A stretch of 64,000 bases of DNA, taken from NCBI GenBank assembly GCA_030063045.1, contig JAQSEB010000045.1, forward strand, positions 62,001-126,000, given 5' to 3'. The position numbers and the translations under genes are program-made. Of the stretch, positions 1-12,319 are shown in pieces. The stretch's first letter is position 1; every line of letters begins with the position of its first letter. This stretch comes from Pratylenchus scribneri (taxonomy: Eukaryota > Nematoda > Chromadorea > Rhabditida > Pratylenchidae). The notes beneath the pieces were generated by a model that saw only the letters and a list, made by a program, of their open reading frames with translations, searched no databases and had not been told where the DNA came from.

Positions 1-385
1 TATGTTAGACTTCCTTAAGATTATTATGGTGGCCTAAAACGCTGAAACTTAACCCTAAACCTATAATCTTAGCCTGAACAATGAAATTTAAAATGGCAAT
101 AACTTTTTATTTTTGAATTTTAAGCGAAACCGATGGAAGATTTGTGATTAGCACAACGAGATGCGCCGATTGGTCTATAATTTGACCGTGAAGATTTTTC
201 AAAAATTTTTCGCCTTCTGCTGACTCAAAAGGGGGGGGGGGGGGTGGGGGGAGACTCTCCTTCACATTTCTTCTTCACTCAAATCACGTGTTATCCAAAA
301 TTAAATGTTAGATTCGTGTTCTGCGATGAAAATTACCTTATTAGAAAATGTGTTCTTTTAGTTTGACTCAAATTTTTTAGGATTG
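1..385. other. Left edge, no gene seen
   Basis: No convincing exon is visible. A G-run of about 14 bases followed by G-rich sequence lies near 231-251, and a degenerate telomere-like phrase (aaccctaaaccta) near 52-64. If the GTPase gene on the minus strand continues past its stop at 386, its last exon would lie here or further left, but I could not identify it. Confidence 0.4.
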
Positions 386-3300
386 CTAAATTACATTGGT
401 ATTATATTCAAAAGATTTATTTATTATTGCTCTGCTGTTCCAAAATCCAAACAAATAATTTTTCCCCACCTCCAAGCCTTCCACTTTGCGATAGTCATTT
501 GTGACTGAAGCAATCCGTTTCTCATCATTTATTGACAGCAGCACATATTCCTCAATGGCATCATTGTACGTCATGATGGCATTGCGCTTCAGAAAAGAGG
601 CCAGCTTGGCGGAATGTTTGCTGATGATGGCTTGCTCCGCTTTTTGCTCCTCCACTCGCTTCTCCAACAAATTCACCATCTCAACAATTGCCGCTTTTTT
701 GTCGTCAGTGCGTTCAAGTCTGGTGGTGACTTCCGCAAGTTTGGGATCTTCGACCAGCTTTGTGCGCATATGTTGCAGGTAGCGAATGTGCATGTGTTGA
801 AGGTAGTGACAACCGCATTCCTATAAATAAAGAAAGCAAGGATGGGGTGCGAAATTTTCAAATTTTCCATAAATTTGTGGAAATCCCACAAAATTTCACA
901 AAATTGGATGAAATATGTAAATTGGCATATTTTGAAGGCAACGGGTCCTTTTTGTTGATTTTTGTAATTTTTTTTTTAAATTTACCACTGACTGGAAAAT
1001 TTGTGAAATAGTGTTTTATTAGCGCCAATATTTTTAGTGTCATTTCAAATCTTATTGATGACTAAATTCAAATAAAATTTATAAAAATAAAAAGCGTGCG
1101 GTTTTTTATTTCCTTCAATTTGAAATTTGGTTTGTTTAAGCCTCTAATTAGAGGCAAAAAAGAATATAATTAGAGGAAAGAAAAAACTTTCCCAATATAA
1201 AAAAAGGACCCTTTGTATTTTTATTTTGAATTTTGGTCCAATTTTGAATTTCTACACCATGCTATAAAGTAAATTTCATGCGCTAAAGCGTATTATGAGT
1301 TTTTTTGGTAAATAATTAATTATACCATAAAAATTATCGTTCAGTCATTTATTAAGTAAAATGTATTAAAAAATTTAAATAAAATCATTTTTATCTTCAT
1401 TTAACTTTAAATTGCAGCTGTAAATTTAGGTCCTTGCCCGTTTTCTACCAACAAATTTGAAAAAAAATTGAGATTCTTATTTTATTATTCATATTTGATT
1501 GTAAAATGGTTAAAAATAGTATTTAAGGGTTCGAATCTTATGACCAATTTTGGGGTTAATACTTAATATATAGGGCGATTTTTAGAGTGAAAATAATATG
1601 TTTGGATGTACCTTAAATTTATACATTAATTTAATTGAAAGTTTATTACTTGACAATTTTCGTGGCCACACATGGCCCAACAACCGCGCAATTCCTCACG
1701 ATTGCCCGACTCCGGCGGCACGTCGGTCAAACCACACTGTGAATGGCAAATTGTCTTGTAGAGAACTTGTTGCTGTCCATGCTCGTTAACCACCACCTCG
1801 GTATGATCATTTGAGATACAAACTGTGCGCGGATACTGCAAGCGCTCAATTTCATAGTATATCTAAAAAGTTGAGAAAATAAATGAAATTCATTATTTAG
1901 AGGATTAATGAGTGTTAAATTTTAATTTAAAGTTTCATTTTTAAATTTTAATAAAATTTAATTTCTTTTATATCTAAAATCTAATGGAAAGAATGTAAAA
2001 AATGTTAAAAATAAAATAATTATAAAGAAAATATTAATTTACAAAAATAAATACTGAATATAAATTCTTTCGTGTCGAAAAATACTATATTTTTTTGGCT
2101 AACTTGGCCATAATTAGGTATTAGGTTTAGGATTTGATTTAGGGTTTAGATTTAGATTAGGATTAGAGCTTAGGTTTCGGAGCATAGGAATCGTATTGCC
2201 AAGCTAATGGTCTCAAAAATATAGTATTTTCCGATACGAAAGAATTTTTCTAAATTAATTATTTTTTTTGTGTAAATTAATAGACTCCCATAAATTAAAT
2301 GCTATTTTCTACTATAATTAATAATTAGAATTTTTCTTAAAATTACTGTATGATGTATATTAATTTGCAATATTCATAAACAGTGCTGCCAGATGTATTT
2401 TTTTCAAATATTTATACATTATTTGGAATATCATGTACTTTTTTCGATATTCGAATAATTTTAAATTTTTAACTTTGAGGTCATTTTTAGGTCCAATTTT
2501 TCGCAGTTGGGCCAAAAAATTTTTCGCACCATCGAATTTCATATATTAAGAAAAGTCCCCTCTTTATCCATTTATGCTGAAAATTTTTTAAAAATTAATC
2601 ATTTTTTTCCTAAAATCAAAAATTTAAATTTTGAAAAAAATAGCATCCTTGTTTATAATAAATTACTAAAAAATGAATTTATATTTAAAATTTATTAAAA
2701 TAACAAATAATAATTGAAGTGGATTGATTACTTGCGGAATTTTCATAGCATCCTTTGTTGTCTCCAAATCCAATTTGTTTTGATCCAAATCCAAAAGGAA
2801 GTCTTGCTTATCCTCAAGCACCGTAATGTCGGTCTGAGATTTTAAATGTATATTTAAAGTATAATATTTGTTAATAATTTAAATTTATTAGAAATATAAA
2901 TATTTTTATTAATTTTTTCTTTTGTTAATTTTAAAAATTACCCAAAAAATGTAAATATTTCCAAATTTTTCTAGTAAAATTAAGTAGAAATATAAATAGG
3001 TATTTTTATTAATTTTTCTTTTATTTAATTTAAAAAAACACAAAAAAATGTAAATATTTTCAATTTTTTTATAACTATTTATTTTAATTGATTTTTTCTT
3101 ATTTAAAAATTACACAAAAAAAATAAATCTTTTTAAAAAATTTTTATTTAAATTAATTAGACATATAAATATTTTTTAACATTTTTTTCTTTTTTTATAT
3201 TAAAAAATTAAATAAAAAAATATAAATGAAATTTTTCATTTAAATTTCCTTCAAATTTACACCAACCTGAATAGCCTGCGATATTTTTGCCAAAGGTTGG

Positions 3301-6300
3301 GCCAACGCTAATATATAGGTGCGTGCTTGGTTCAATGAAAATGTGTCCATTGGCTTGTGCGGTTGCAGCTTCACAATGTACTGCAGCAGCCGGGTGGATT
3401 CCGACTTGGAATTGTCCCAGTTGCGTGCCATTTGCTCGTATGTCTCCTCGCTGTGCACAATGCCATGCTTGATTTCGTGGATGAAGAGGAAGGCATCATT
3501 CTCCATGAAATAGACATTGTCCGGTTCGGTGCGAACCTCCACACCGTTGTTCCGTTTCACTTCGTCCAGATACTCGCGCAACGAGGATAGCGCACTCCCT
3601 GGAATGTAAATAGAGGTCAAAATCAGCACAGATAATTTATATATATATATATAAATATGATAAATTCGATGTATAAATGTTGAATTGAATTTTGGAAAAA
3701 ATTCTGATTTTTAAATCGATCGGATATCGTGTCAAATAATAAAAAAAAATTATTAAATAATAATTAATTAAAAAAATTTATTGAAATCAATTGGGCTATT
3801 TTTGTAAATTGAAATTTTTGCTCTTCCGCTAATTTGTTTAAATATTGGATATGAAAAACTTTAGTATTATTATAGTATTATTTTTATAAAATTTTAGTTG
3901 TTTATAAATAACTCATTTTCAGCTGTCCTTTATCCATAGCCCCCTTTGGATATAGTATAGAAATTTGTAAAAAATTTCAGAATCCATAAATTTATTGACA
4001 AAAAACCATTTTTTGTAATTATTGATGTATAAACTTTTTATCTGGATGGACAGTAAATTAAATCGAATTAATCAATATAGTTCAATAAGTGAAGAAATTT
4101 CGAAAAATACTTTTATTTCAAGCAGATTTTCAAAGCTCTAAAATGGCTAGTGTTACTGTATTACACACCTGGATTTTTTCGCTGACCACATTTGGTGAAA
4201 ACAAACACAATGTTTTTGGCCGCATCTTTGTGCAAATGCGTCAACAATTGTCCAATGCAATATTTGAAAGCAGCTGTGACACGAGGCCGATTTGCGTCCA
4301 ACAGGATGGCGATGCCATTCAACTCCTTCAAAGTGGCAATGTAGCGAAGGGTGTATTTGAAATTCTGTTCGTCCTGCTTCATGCCTGCTGTGTCCGCTAT
4401 TCCTGGCGTGTCAATTTTGCGTAAGCGACCTTAATAATTATTATTAAAAATAAGATAGTTATACATTTAAATGTTAGAGGGGGCTATTAATAGAGATGGG
4501 CTTCTAATAGGAAATTTATGGTATCCAGAATAAGAGGTTTTTTGAGTTATCCCAGACGCGTCGATTGAATTTTAATTAGGTCGAAAAATTTTTCGACCCA
4601 TATGGCGGCCCGTCCCTTTTGCTTTTCATCGATTTAGAATAAACTATTGTTCCTTTAAATTAAAAATCAAACCAGTTTTATAGTCGAATACATGTCCTTT
4701 CGGCATTTTTGTTTGCGATTTGCCCTTTTCTTTGCTTTCATTCGCATCCTGTGGCCCAATATAGATGGTCTCTTCAACCAGATTTTTATCAAATCGAGGA
4801 AAGAATGTCGGAATTAGGCAAATTGGATTTTCAGTCTGTTAAAATTGTTAATGTTAATTTTTAATCATCGCTAATAAAGCTAGGATAGTTATGCATTTAA
4901 AAAAATATGTAAAAAATGGAAATTATGCAGAAAATATTTGCAGAAAAATCATTTTGTAAAAATTTTTTTACCAATTTGAATTTTTTTTTCAAATATTTTA
5001 TAAAAAATTTTTCAAGAAAAATGTCTAAAAAGTAACAAAATCGGTTTTTTGATCAGAAAAATTATTTATATAGTTCGGTGGATCCGAACTTTCGACCCCA
5101 CTCAAGTGCACTTTCTAAGTACTATGACTACATTCTTTGTAAAATTAATGAATTTTTAAATTGGTATTAGTATTTGAAAGATGCAAATATGCCAACTTGT
5201 CCTTCCCGTAATCATATTTTGTTTGATTTTTTTCTAAATCATTCTAAAATTGCACAATAACTCGAGTTGAAAATATGCAAAAATAAGCATTTTGAAACCC
5301 ACTTTTTTTACATTCAAATCAAACACTTTTTTACATGCGTGCTATTTGGATAACTATTTCCTAGCCCTAACCATCGCACTCACGCCCATACACACCTGTA
5401 TTGCATCCTCCATCGTTTCGTAAGTAATGAAGGTGCCAAATGCATTAATCCATGTGGATTTTCCGACACCCGTTTCACCCAAAATCAACAAATTCTTTTC
5501 GCCAAAGTATTGGCATTGTTCCGCCAATGCTTTTGCTGGATATGGTGCAAATTCTTCGCCATGGCTATCCCCATCTTTGCAGCGAAATTTGGCACTGGCC
5601 ACCGGAGTGCGTCCACAACCGCATCGAAAATGTTCCACAACTTTTTTCTCCTAAAGCAGCGTGTGTTTATATTTTTTGGATTTTCAAAGATATTTTTTCG
5701 GGAAAAAGTTTTTTTCCTTCATCAATTATTGGTCATTTTAGCATCTAATTAAATGTTAAAAAGACCTCACTTTTAAAACTTTTTAAGATTAAGCTTAGGG
5801 TTTGGGTTAGGTTGGAGTCTGCATGGGTACTAGATTTAGCGTTAGGCAAGGAATTATGGTTGGCCATAAGGATTTTTGAGTTATGGCATTTTTATGTAAA
5901 TTTCGTTTTTGACTTATAACTCAGTTGCCAATGGACCAATTTATAATGATCTATAATTTCTGATAATAGTTTTTTTTGTGGGCTATCGAATGGTATATTG
6001 ATCATTATGACGGAATAAAATGTTGCCGGATTATTGCCAAAAAAACTATGAAAAAATTCGAATTTACGCCAAAATAGATTCTAAAAAGACCAAAATTAGA
6101 TGAAGAAAAAACCGCATGTTTTTGGCTTACATCTTTAGGCTTTTCAAAAATTATTAGCTGAGCGCAATCGTCACATTCCCAAAGGCAGTCATCATTGGAA
6201 CAGTGGCCTCCATAAAGCTTTGCTTTTGGACAGGGAATGTCCAAGTCGAATTGTTCAGCAGCGGCGGATTCCTCTTGTTGCTGGTCTCTTGGATAGACAT

Positions 6301-9300
6301 TAGCAGCAGATGCGTCAATTGTGGCAAAACGCACAATACATGTGTGGAGTTTGCGAATGCTGTCAACCAAATAGTCCTCTTTCAAAAGCTGGTCGTTCCA
6401 AAACTGTGATGAGTGAATTATTTTATAAAAGTTTTATTACAAAATGATGGCATTTAAATGTTAAATTAATTAAATAATAGAAGGAATAATAAAATTATCC
6501 CAACTATAAAACTAAATTTAAAGATAAAAAGAAATATTTGTTGAAAAATAGCATTTTTAGGCTATTAAGAAAAATTTTTATAAATTTTTTACTCTTTGAA
6601 AATTTTCAATTTGCTATAGGGATACATGTTTTTTATGTTGTTTGTTTATGTCAATTCTAAAAATTGCACAAGGGTGACCTATTCATCTGGCCAAAAATGT
6701 GGCATAGTCAATGAAAAATATGGCAAAAGAGTTTAAAAATTTGGCATAAATTTGACATAATTTAAAAAAATTAAAATTCAATAAAAATTCATTTAAAAAC
6801 ATTTATTCTGCACATTTTTCCATATTTTTCACTATCTGGAGCAATCCTCCAATAGTGCCAAAAATGGTTGGGCAGCAAATAATTTTAACAAAAATGGCCC
6901 CACAGAGAGAAAATGTGTCCATTTTTAAGTAAAATTGTTAAAATCTCAAAAAATATGTGGGGAAAATCAAAAATGTGAAAAAATGGATAGTGGAAATTGC
7001 GGCGCAAAAGCGACAAATTTTTTGCTCTGGTACTTTTTTGATCACCCCATTTTGCACCTTCACAATCCTGATCCCTTCCGGCACATATTCTGGCCGTTTT
7101 GCCAATGCCGTATCCATGTAGATGCAACGTTGGCCGTCGCCGATCAATTGCTTGAACAAGGCCATGCTTTGTCCAATGTGGGCCTGCTGCCCTTCTTCCG
7201 TGATTTCTTGGGCCGAATTGTCAAACAGAACATATTGACATTTTTTGCCCTCGCAGTCGTTTGTACCCAAATTGGTGCCCCTTGCCAACACTTCGGTCAA
7301 ATCAGCATTTTTGCGACCAATATATGGCACGCCTGTGAAAAAAAAATGGTAAAAATATTATTGCATAAAAAGAATAGGTAATAAAATTGTATATCAAAAT
7401 TATTACTTTTTTAAGTTGATTTTAAATATTTTTTAAATATAGATATACATACCGTAAATTTCCTATTAGAAACCCCCTCTCTATTAGTAACCCTCTCTAT
7501 AGGGTCTCTGAAGATTAATAACCCCCTCTCTATTTGTAACCCCCCCCCCCCCCTATAGGGTCTCTGAAAATTAGTAACCCCCTCTCTATTTGTAACCCCC
7601 TCCCTATTTATAACCCCCCACCCAAAAAATTTTTTAAACTTTAATTTTTTTTTTAATGTATAACATGTTTTAAATAATAAAAACATGTTTTGAACCGCCA
7701 AAACATGTTATAAATTGCAAAAACATGTTCAAAAAAAATGTTTTGAATCTTGAAAACATGTTCCGATTATATAAAATTGTAAAAAATTTAGTAAAAACAT
7801 GTTTTGGATTGAAAAAAAATGTTATGATTTTTTGCAAATTTTATTGAATAAATTTTATTTTTCATCCATTTTTTCTCTCTGAAAATTAGTAACCTCCTCT
7901 CTATTAGAAACCCCCTCTCTATTTGTAACCCCCCCCCCCCCCCCCCTAGAGGGTCTCTGAAAATTACTAACCCCGGGGTTACTAATAGGAAATTTACGGT
8001 ATATATTTTCGCATTTTAAATTGATAGAAAGAAAATTATTTAACTAAAATTTTTTTTGAATGAAATAAAAAAATTTTGAAATTTTAAATCAAATTTTTCT
8101 TAATATTACATGTCATGTAATTATCATGTGAACATTTGGAATATAGAAGTAAATATATACCCGTTTTAGAATGAAATAAAATTTAAATTAATATTTTTAA
8201 ATAATTAATATTATTTTTATTTATAGTTTTACAATACTCATTCCATAAGAGTTGTGAAATATATATTCAAAAATTTTTTTTATTTATTTTATTAATCTTT
8301 AGGACATTGTCAGGTTTAGGTCTTTTTAAAAAAATTTTTTACACTGTTAATATATTTTCATTTTAATTTCTTTTTAAAACTATTTTTTAAATCAAAATTT
8401 TTGCAAAAATCAAAAAGAAGAATAAAGATTTAAAAAAAAAGAACCTAAGCCTGATAATAAATATCGACTTTTTATTTTTATATACCTAAACTGCGCAACC
8501 ATGCCGCTGTTTGACATTTTTCTCTGACTTTTTGCAGCAATGTTTCTCCACCACCATTTTCTCCAAGATGTTCAAAAAACTGTATGGCCTCATTCAACTG
8601 TTTGACCACCTCTTGGCTCCAATCGTGCACAGCATCAGCATCAGCAGCATTGTCGGTATTGGCATCAACAGCAGTGACAGACGAGATCCATCGATTCGGA
8701 TAATCCATCTGCTGCTGATGTTTTGGCGGCGACGACTGCTGAAGAAGTGCTCGCTGGCATGCATTCAGCGCATTATGCCGTCGCATTGGCAATTCTTCAA
8801 CCATTCTGACAAATTCGCCGTACAATTCTTCGCTATAAAGTTTAATAGGATTTTAATAATTAATTTTTATATAATTTAAAGCAAGAAAATCCTAAAATAG
8901 TGACTACAATTTGATATAAATTCATTTTATATTGACATTGGTGAAATGCAAGTAATGATGTATAAAAAAAAATTTCGGCTTTTAAGCTTTTCTATGATAG
9001 ATAATTATAATTTATTTCCCTATTTAGCATATATTTTAAATATCCAAAAAATTTACAATCTAATTTAAAAATGAAATCACACAATGATGAATGATGACTT
9101 CATAAAATTTATAAATAACTTCTTCATTTTTAAAGCATAAATTCCCCAATTTTGAAGTCAGTGTTTGTAAAAAGGAAAAAAACGACCACCTTAAGGAATA
9201 GTGGAATTCATTGACCAAATGTTCCAATTGATTTAAGGCCAATTGGTTTGTGTGGAAAATCTGCTTAATTTGGGCAATTTGATGCACAGTTTGTTGGTTA

Positions 9301-10966
9301 ACCGCAGCCGGGCAACGATTTGTTGGTGTCAAATATTTGGGTCGCACAATGGCATCAAGCGGGGTGAACACATAATGAAGAGGGTGGCCTAGCGCAATTG
9401 GACGTTTGTCCACATTTTTGATCAATTCCGGCAATTTGTTGATTTGCCGCAGTGCATCCAGGAAGGAAGTGGATTTGCCATCTCCATGTTCTCCATCAAA
9501 CATGGGATCGGCGAATATTTGTACTTTGACCGCCTCATTCCATTTTCTGATGTCACTAGGCATGAAATTATTGCGCAGCTTGTTGTTGACAATCTAAAAA
9601 TTAATTGTAATAAGTGAAAAATGAATTGTTCTCTATATGTTGTAGCCGATTTTGATTTCCACACGGACCAACGAAAATAGTATAGTCTGTGATTCTCGTA
9701 GGCATCCTATAGCTTTGCTTTTTGTCCCGAACCCTAATCCTAACCTAGCCCTAACCCTAGAACCCTTGTTGGCCTTAAACCATAGGAATTGATTTGGCTG
9801 TTGTGGCTGTTGACATGCGGCAAACGCATTGATTTGCTGCTCCATTTGAAGCGTTGTGAGCGGATTAACATTGTTGTTTCCAATGTTACTGTTACTGCTG
9901 TTGTTTGCCTCAAATTCCCAGGCGAGTGTGTCGCTCAGCTGCTGATATTCATCATTCATGCCAATTGCTGCCCCAATGGTTGGTGCTGGACTGCTGCTGT
10001 TGTTGGTGAACATTTGTCCACTGGCCGGTGGCCCAACATTTATGTCCATTTCATCATTATTGCCACCATCACCCTCCATTCGTGAAAGCAAATCGAATTC
10101 ACTGTCGCAACCATCATTTTGCATTGCTGAATTGAGCCTGCTGGCCGATTGCATGCGATGTTGTTGTTGCTGATGGGAATTGGTGATGGATAAAGAAGCA
10201 AGCGATCCTGCGAGGCCATTGCTCTGCTGAAAAAGAGAAATTTTCGATTAATCGTTATTGTATTAATTTTCTCATTTTTTTCTACTTTTATATGGCTCTA
10301 TTTCAAATATTCTCATATATATAATTTAAAATTAAAGTAAGACTGTGCTGGCTGCTGGCAGACACTTTTATTTGCTAATATTGCTTTTGTTTAAAAATAT
10401 CGTCAAAAAATTTCTAAAATTGCGACCCAAATTGGGTACTTCTTCACTTTTATACTTTTTAATTTCATAATACTGTAACTTTTTTTTTCTAAAAGTCACC
10501 GGCAAAAATTTTTTTACCAATTCTTACTCATCAGTACGCCGTGAATAATCGATTAGTATATAAATCATATGCCAATGCCAACTCAAGTAACCCAATTATT
10601 AAAGTGACCCCAAAATTTATCATTCACTTATTTTTTATGATTAAAAAATTTTACTTGTTTCCGATTGATCAGCAATTCAACGCGATAATGGCCTTGATGG
10701 ACCAGCGGTGTTCCGGCATCAATATCGATGAACTCGTCACAATCCGGATCCAAATATTCGGGATCGCCAAAATCGAACTGTTCAGCATTTTCTGCCATTG
10801 CCACCACCTGCTTCCGAGCCTTGGTCCAATCAAGCAAATATTGGACATTGAATTTCGCATGGTCCTCCTCTTCATCAGCGATGAATTCAAATTTGAATTT
10901 CCGCTCAGCTAATTCGCCCTTCTCGCCCTTCCATTGCATATGAATAATGGTCCAATTGTTAGCCAT
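386..10966 (-). CDS. AIG1-like P-loop GTPase with long N-terminal extension, 13 exons
   Basis: Exons on the minus strand: 10966-10655, 10226-~9756, 9593-9190, 8832-8486, 7332-7034, 6403-6131, 5650-5396, 4836-4673, 4429-4169, 3598-3267, 2833-2732, 1862-1650, 820-386. All phases match except exon 8, which has one base too many. The product is about 1288 aa. A G1 P-loop (GETGVGKS, residues ~760-767), a G3 motif (IDTPG) after exon 8 and a FTKCG stretch in exon 9 define a TRAFAC-class G domain of AIG1 type. Exons 12-13 carry a Cys/His-rich module (TVC, CHSQC, GHENC, ECGCH) that I recall following such G domains in animal proteins, then a coiled-coil-like tail. Residues 1-700 (exons 1-6) match nothing I recognise; exon 2 is Gln/Asn-rich. 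The start MANNW was chosen because upstream residues look non-coding. Exons look clearly richer in G+C than those of neighbouring genes. The C-terminus may extend beyond the window, since a donor-like GGAG|GTGGGG lies in the last exon. Confidence 0.75.
2063..2247. mobile_element. MITE with ~30-bp terminal inverted repeats
   Basis: The left end (aaattctttcgtgtcg and following) and the right end (its reverse complement, closing with gatacgaaagaattt) form inverted repeats of about 30 bp with few mismatches. The 120-bp core is a degenerate run of TTAGGT/TTAGGA phrases. It lies in intron 11 or the adjoining intron of the GTPase gene. No target duplication could be fixed because the flanks are A/T only. 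Confidence 0.65.
2890..3236. repeat. Degenerate AT-rich tandem repeat in an intron
   Basis: A unit of roughly 100-110 bp, recognisable by 'tttttattaattttttctttt' style runs followed by 'cacaaaaaaatgtaaatatttt', recurs about three times with drift. It fills the intron between GTPase exons 10 and 11. Confidence 0.4.
4475..4524. mobile_element. Solo terminal fragment of the 7450-8001 MITE family
   Basis: About 50 bp ending taggaaatttatggtat matches the inner end and terminus of the element at 7450-8001 (taggaaatttacggtat), including the preceding 'agaggggg...ctaatagaga' phrase. It lies in intron 8 of the GTPase gene. Only one end is present. Confidence 0.5.
5070..5140 (-). other. tRNA-like or SINE-head remnant with A- and B-box-like motifs
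   Basis: Read on the minus strand, a TAGTCATAGTAC phrase is followed 41 bases later by AGTTCGGATCC. These are close to the polymerase III A box and B box, at nearly the spacing of a tRNA. I could not draw a sound acceptor stem or assign an anticodon, so this is more likely a degraded tRNA or a SINE head than a working gene. It lies within a GTPase intron. Confidence 0.3.
7450..8001. mobile_element. Tc1/mariner-like MITE with poly-C tracts
   Basis: The ends TACCGTAAATTTCCTATTAG and its reverse complement form ~28-bp inverted repeats starting at the TA dinucleotide, consistent with a TA target site. Inside, a ~43-bp phrase (agggtctctgaaaattagtaac then cccctctctatttgtaac) is repeated at both ends, with homopolymer C runs of about 15-18 at ~7541 and ~7929. 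The centre repeats an 'aaaacatgtt' phrase about eight times. No transposase is present. It lies in the intron between GTPase exons 4 and 5. Confidence 0.7.
9720..9770. repeat. Degenerate telomere-like tract overlapping an exon boundary
   Basis: Phrases of ccctaatcc, taacctag and ccctaaccctag occur together. The only in-phase donor I found for GTPase exon 2 (AGG|GTTAGG, exon end ~9756) falls inside this tract, which suggests sequence inserted at the exon edge has been recruited into the splice site. Confidence 0.4.
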
Positions 10967-12319
10967 ATTAGCAGCTAACTTTGCCAATAATAATTTTAAA
11001 TAATTGGCTATATAAAGCTGAACAATATAGAATTTATTTAGTACACATAATAATAAGTTATTATAACCAATGACAGTTAATATTTTTAATTTGTTCTTTT
11101 TTAAATGATTTTGTATTAATTGCTTCAATTGTGGTTAAGATAAAATAGAATAGATTAACAAAATCATCCTATAAAGAGCCGAATTTATTTGATGGAATAA
11201 TTATGAAGTAGAAAATCTTAAACATTAATAAAATATTTTCCATTCTTTAATTCTTTTTCGTTAAATAGTCCCAATCTGCTGGGAGTGGCATCAAAATTTG
11301 ACCTACTTTTTTCAACTAAAATGAGGGTCTTTGGTAGGCTACTTATTGCCTCATTATTCACAATTTCTTATTCATGAAAAATGTGTATGTTCTGTGTTCT
11401 TTGGAAAATAGAACTTAGATATAAAATATGAATGGGCAGTATTATACTGACCATTGACCAATATTTTAGTTTTCTGGGAGATAGAATGAATGAATATAAA
11501 TAAAAAAAATTATTGGTAGTCTATCTAATAAAAATTAATTTAGCCTCCAGGAAAATTTTGGTGATTGATGATGAATCTTAAGTGGGGAAAAATAATCGGG
11601 GTCAAGTCTCAAATGTAAAGTTGAAATTCATCTAACAATGTTGTTGATTTAGGAATATACAAAATTGGGAAGTTGATTCCTATTTAGTTACATGATTATT
11701 TTGTAAAATTTTAATATATTTATATGAAAGAGAATTGATTGGAAGGAATGAATAATTTAGTATGAAAATCTAAATAAAAATTCGAGATTTAAAATTTGAT
11801 GTTTTAAATTGTCTTTTTCTATTCAATTAAAAATCACATTATTTTATTTTATTTTTTTTCGGCTTTTACAAATATTCAATTATCAATTTAATTCTATAAA
11901 GCTGGAAGAGAATTAAATAAAACTATATTTAAAAAATTTGCCAGTAATTTATTGTTTGATTTTAATTTTATTGACATCTACATTCATGAATTATTTTCTT
12001 ATTTTTTGGTTAATTACCAATTTTCTTTTAAAAATTCATTTACTCCACATAATAGTAAATTATACCATTTTTTCTATTAGAAATTTTTTCTATTAAAATA
12101 AATCAAAATCGTATCAATATTTTTTTCTCGTACCTCTCACATTTCCATTTTCGGTGATTCATCATATTTATTCATTTATTTTATTCATTTTTTAATAAGC
12201 AGTTAAACCATCGAAATTTTAATCATTAATTTTACTAAAAATTTATAATTTTAATTATATTATGTACTAATTATTTTTATTCGCCCATATAAAATAAAAT
12301 TAAAAAATTTTTAGCAAAA
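10967..12319. other. Divergent intergenic region, no gene seen
   Basis: AT-rich sequence between the start of the GTPase gene (minus) and the galectin-like gene (plus). It must hold both promoters. No repeats, RNA genes or long open frames with protein-like content were found. Confidence 0.5.

Noticed and set aside
6935..7381. 148-codon plus-strand frame
   Set aside because: It is the antisense of GTPase exon 5, which has matching splice phases and family-like content.
9720..9770. Interstitial telomere
   Set aside because: The phrases are too degenerate and short, and similar ones occur inside MITEs.
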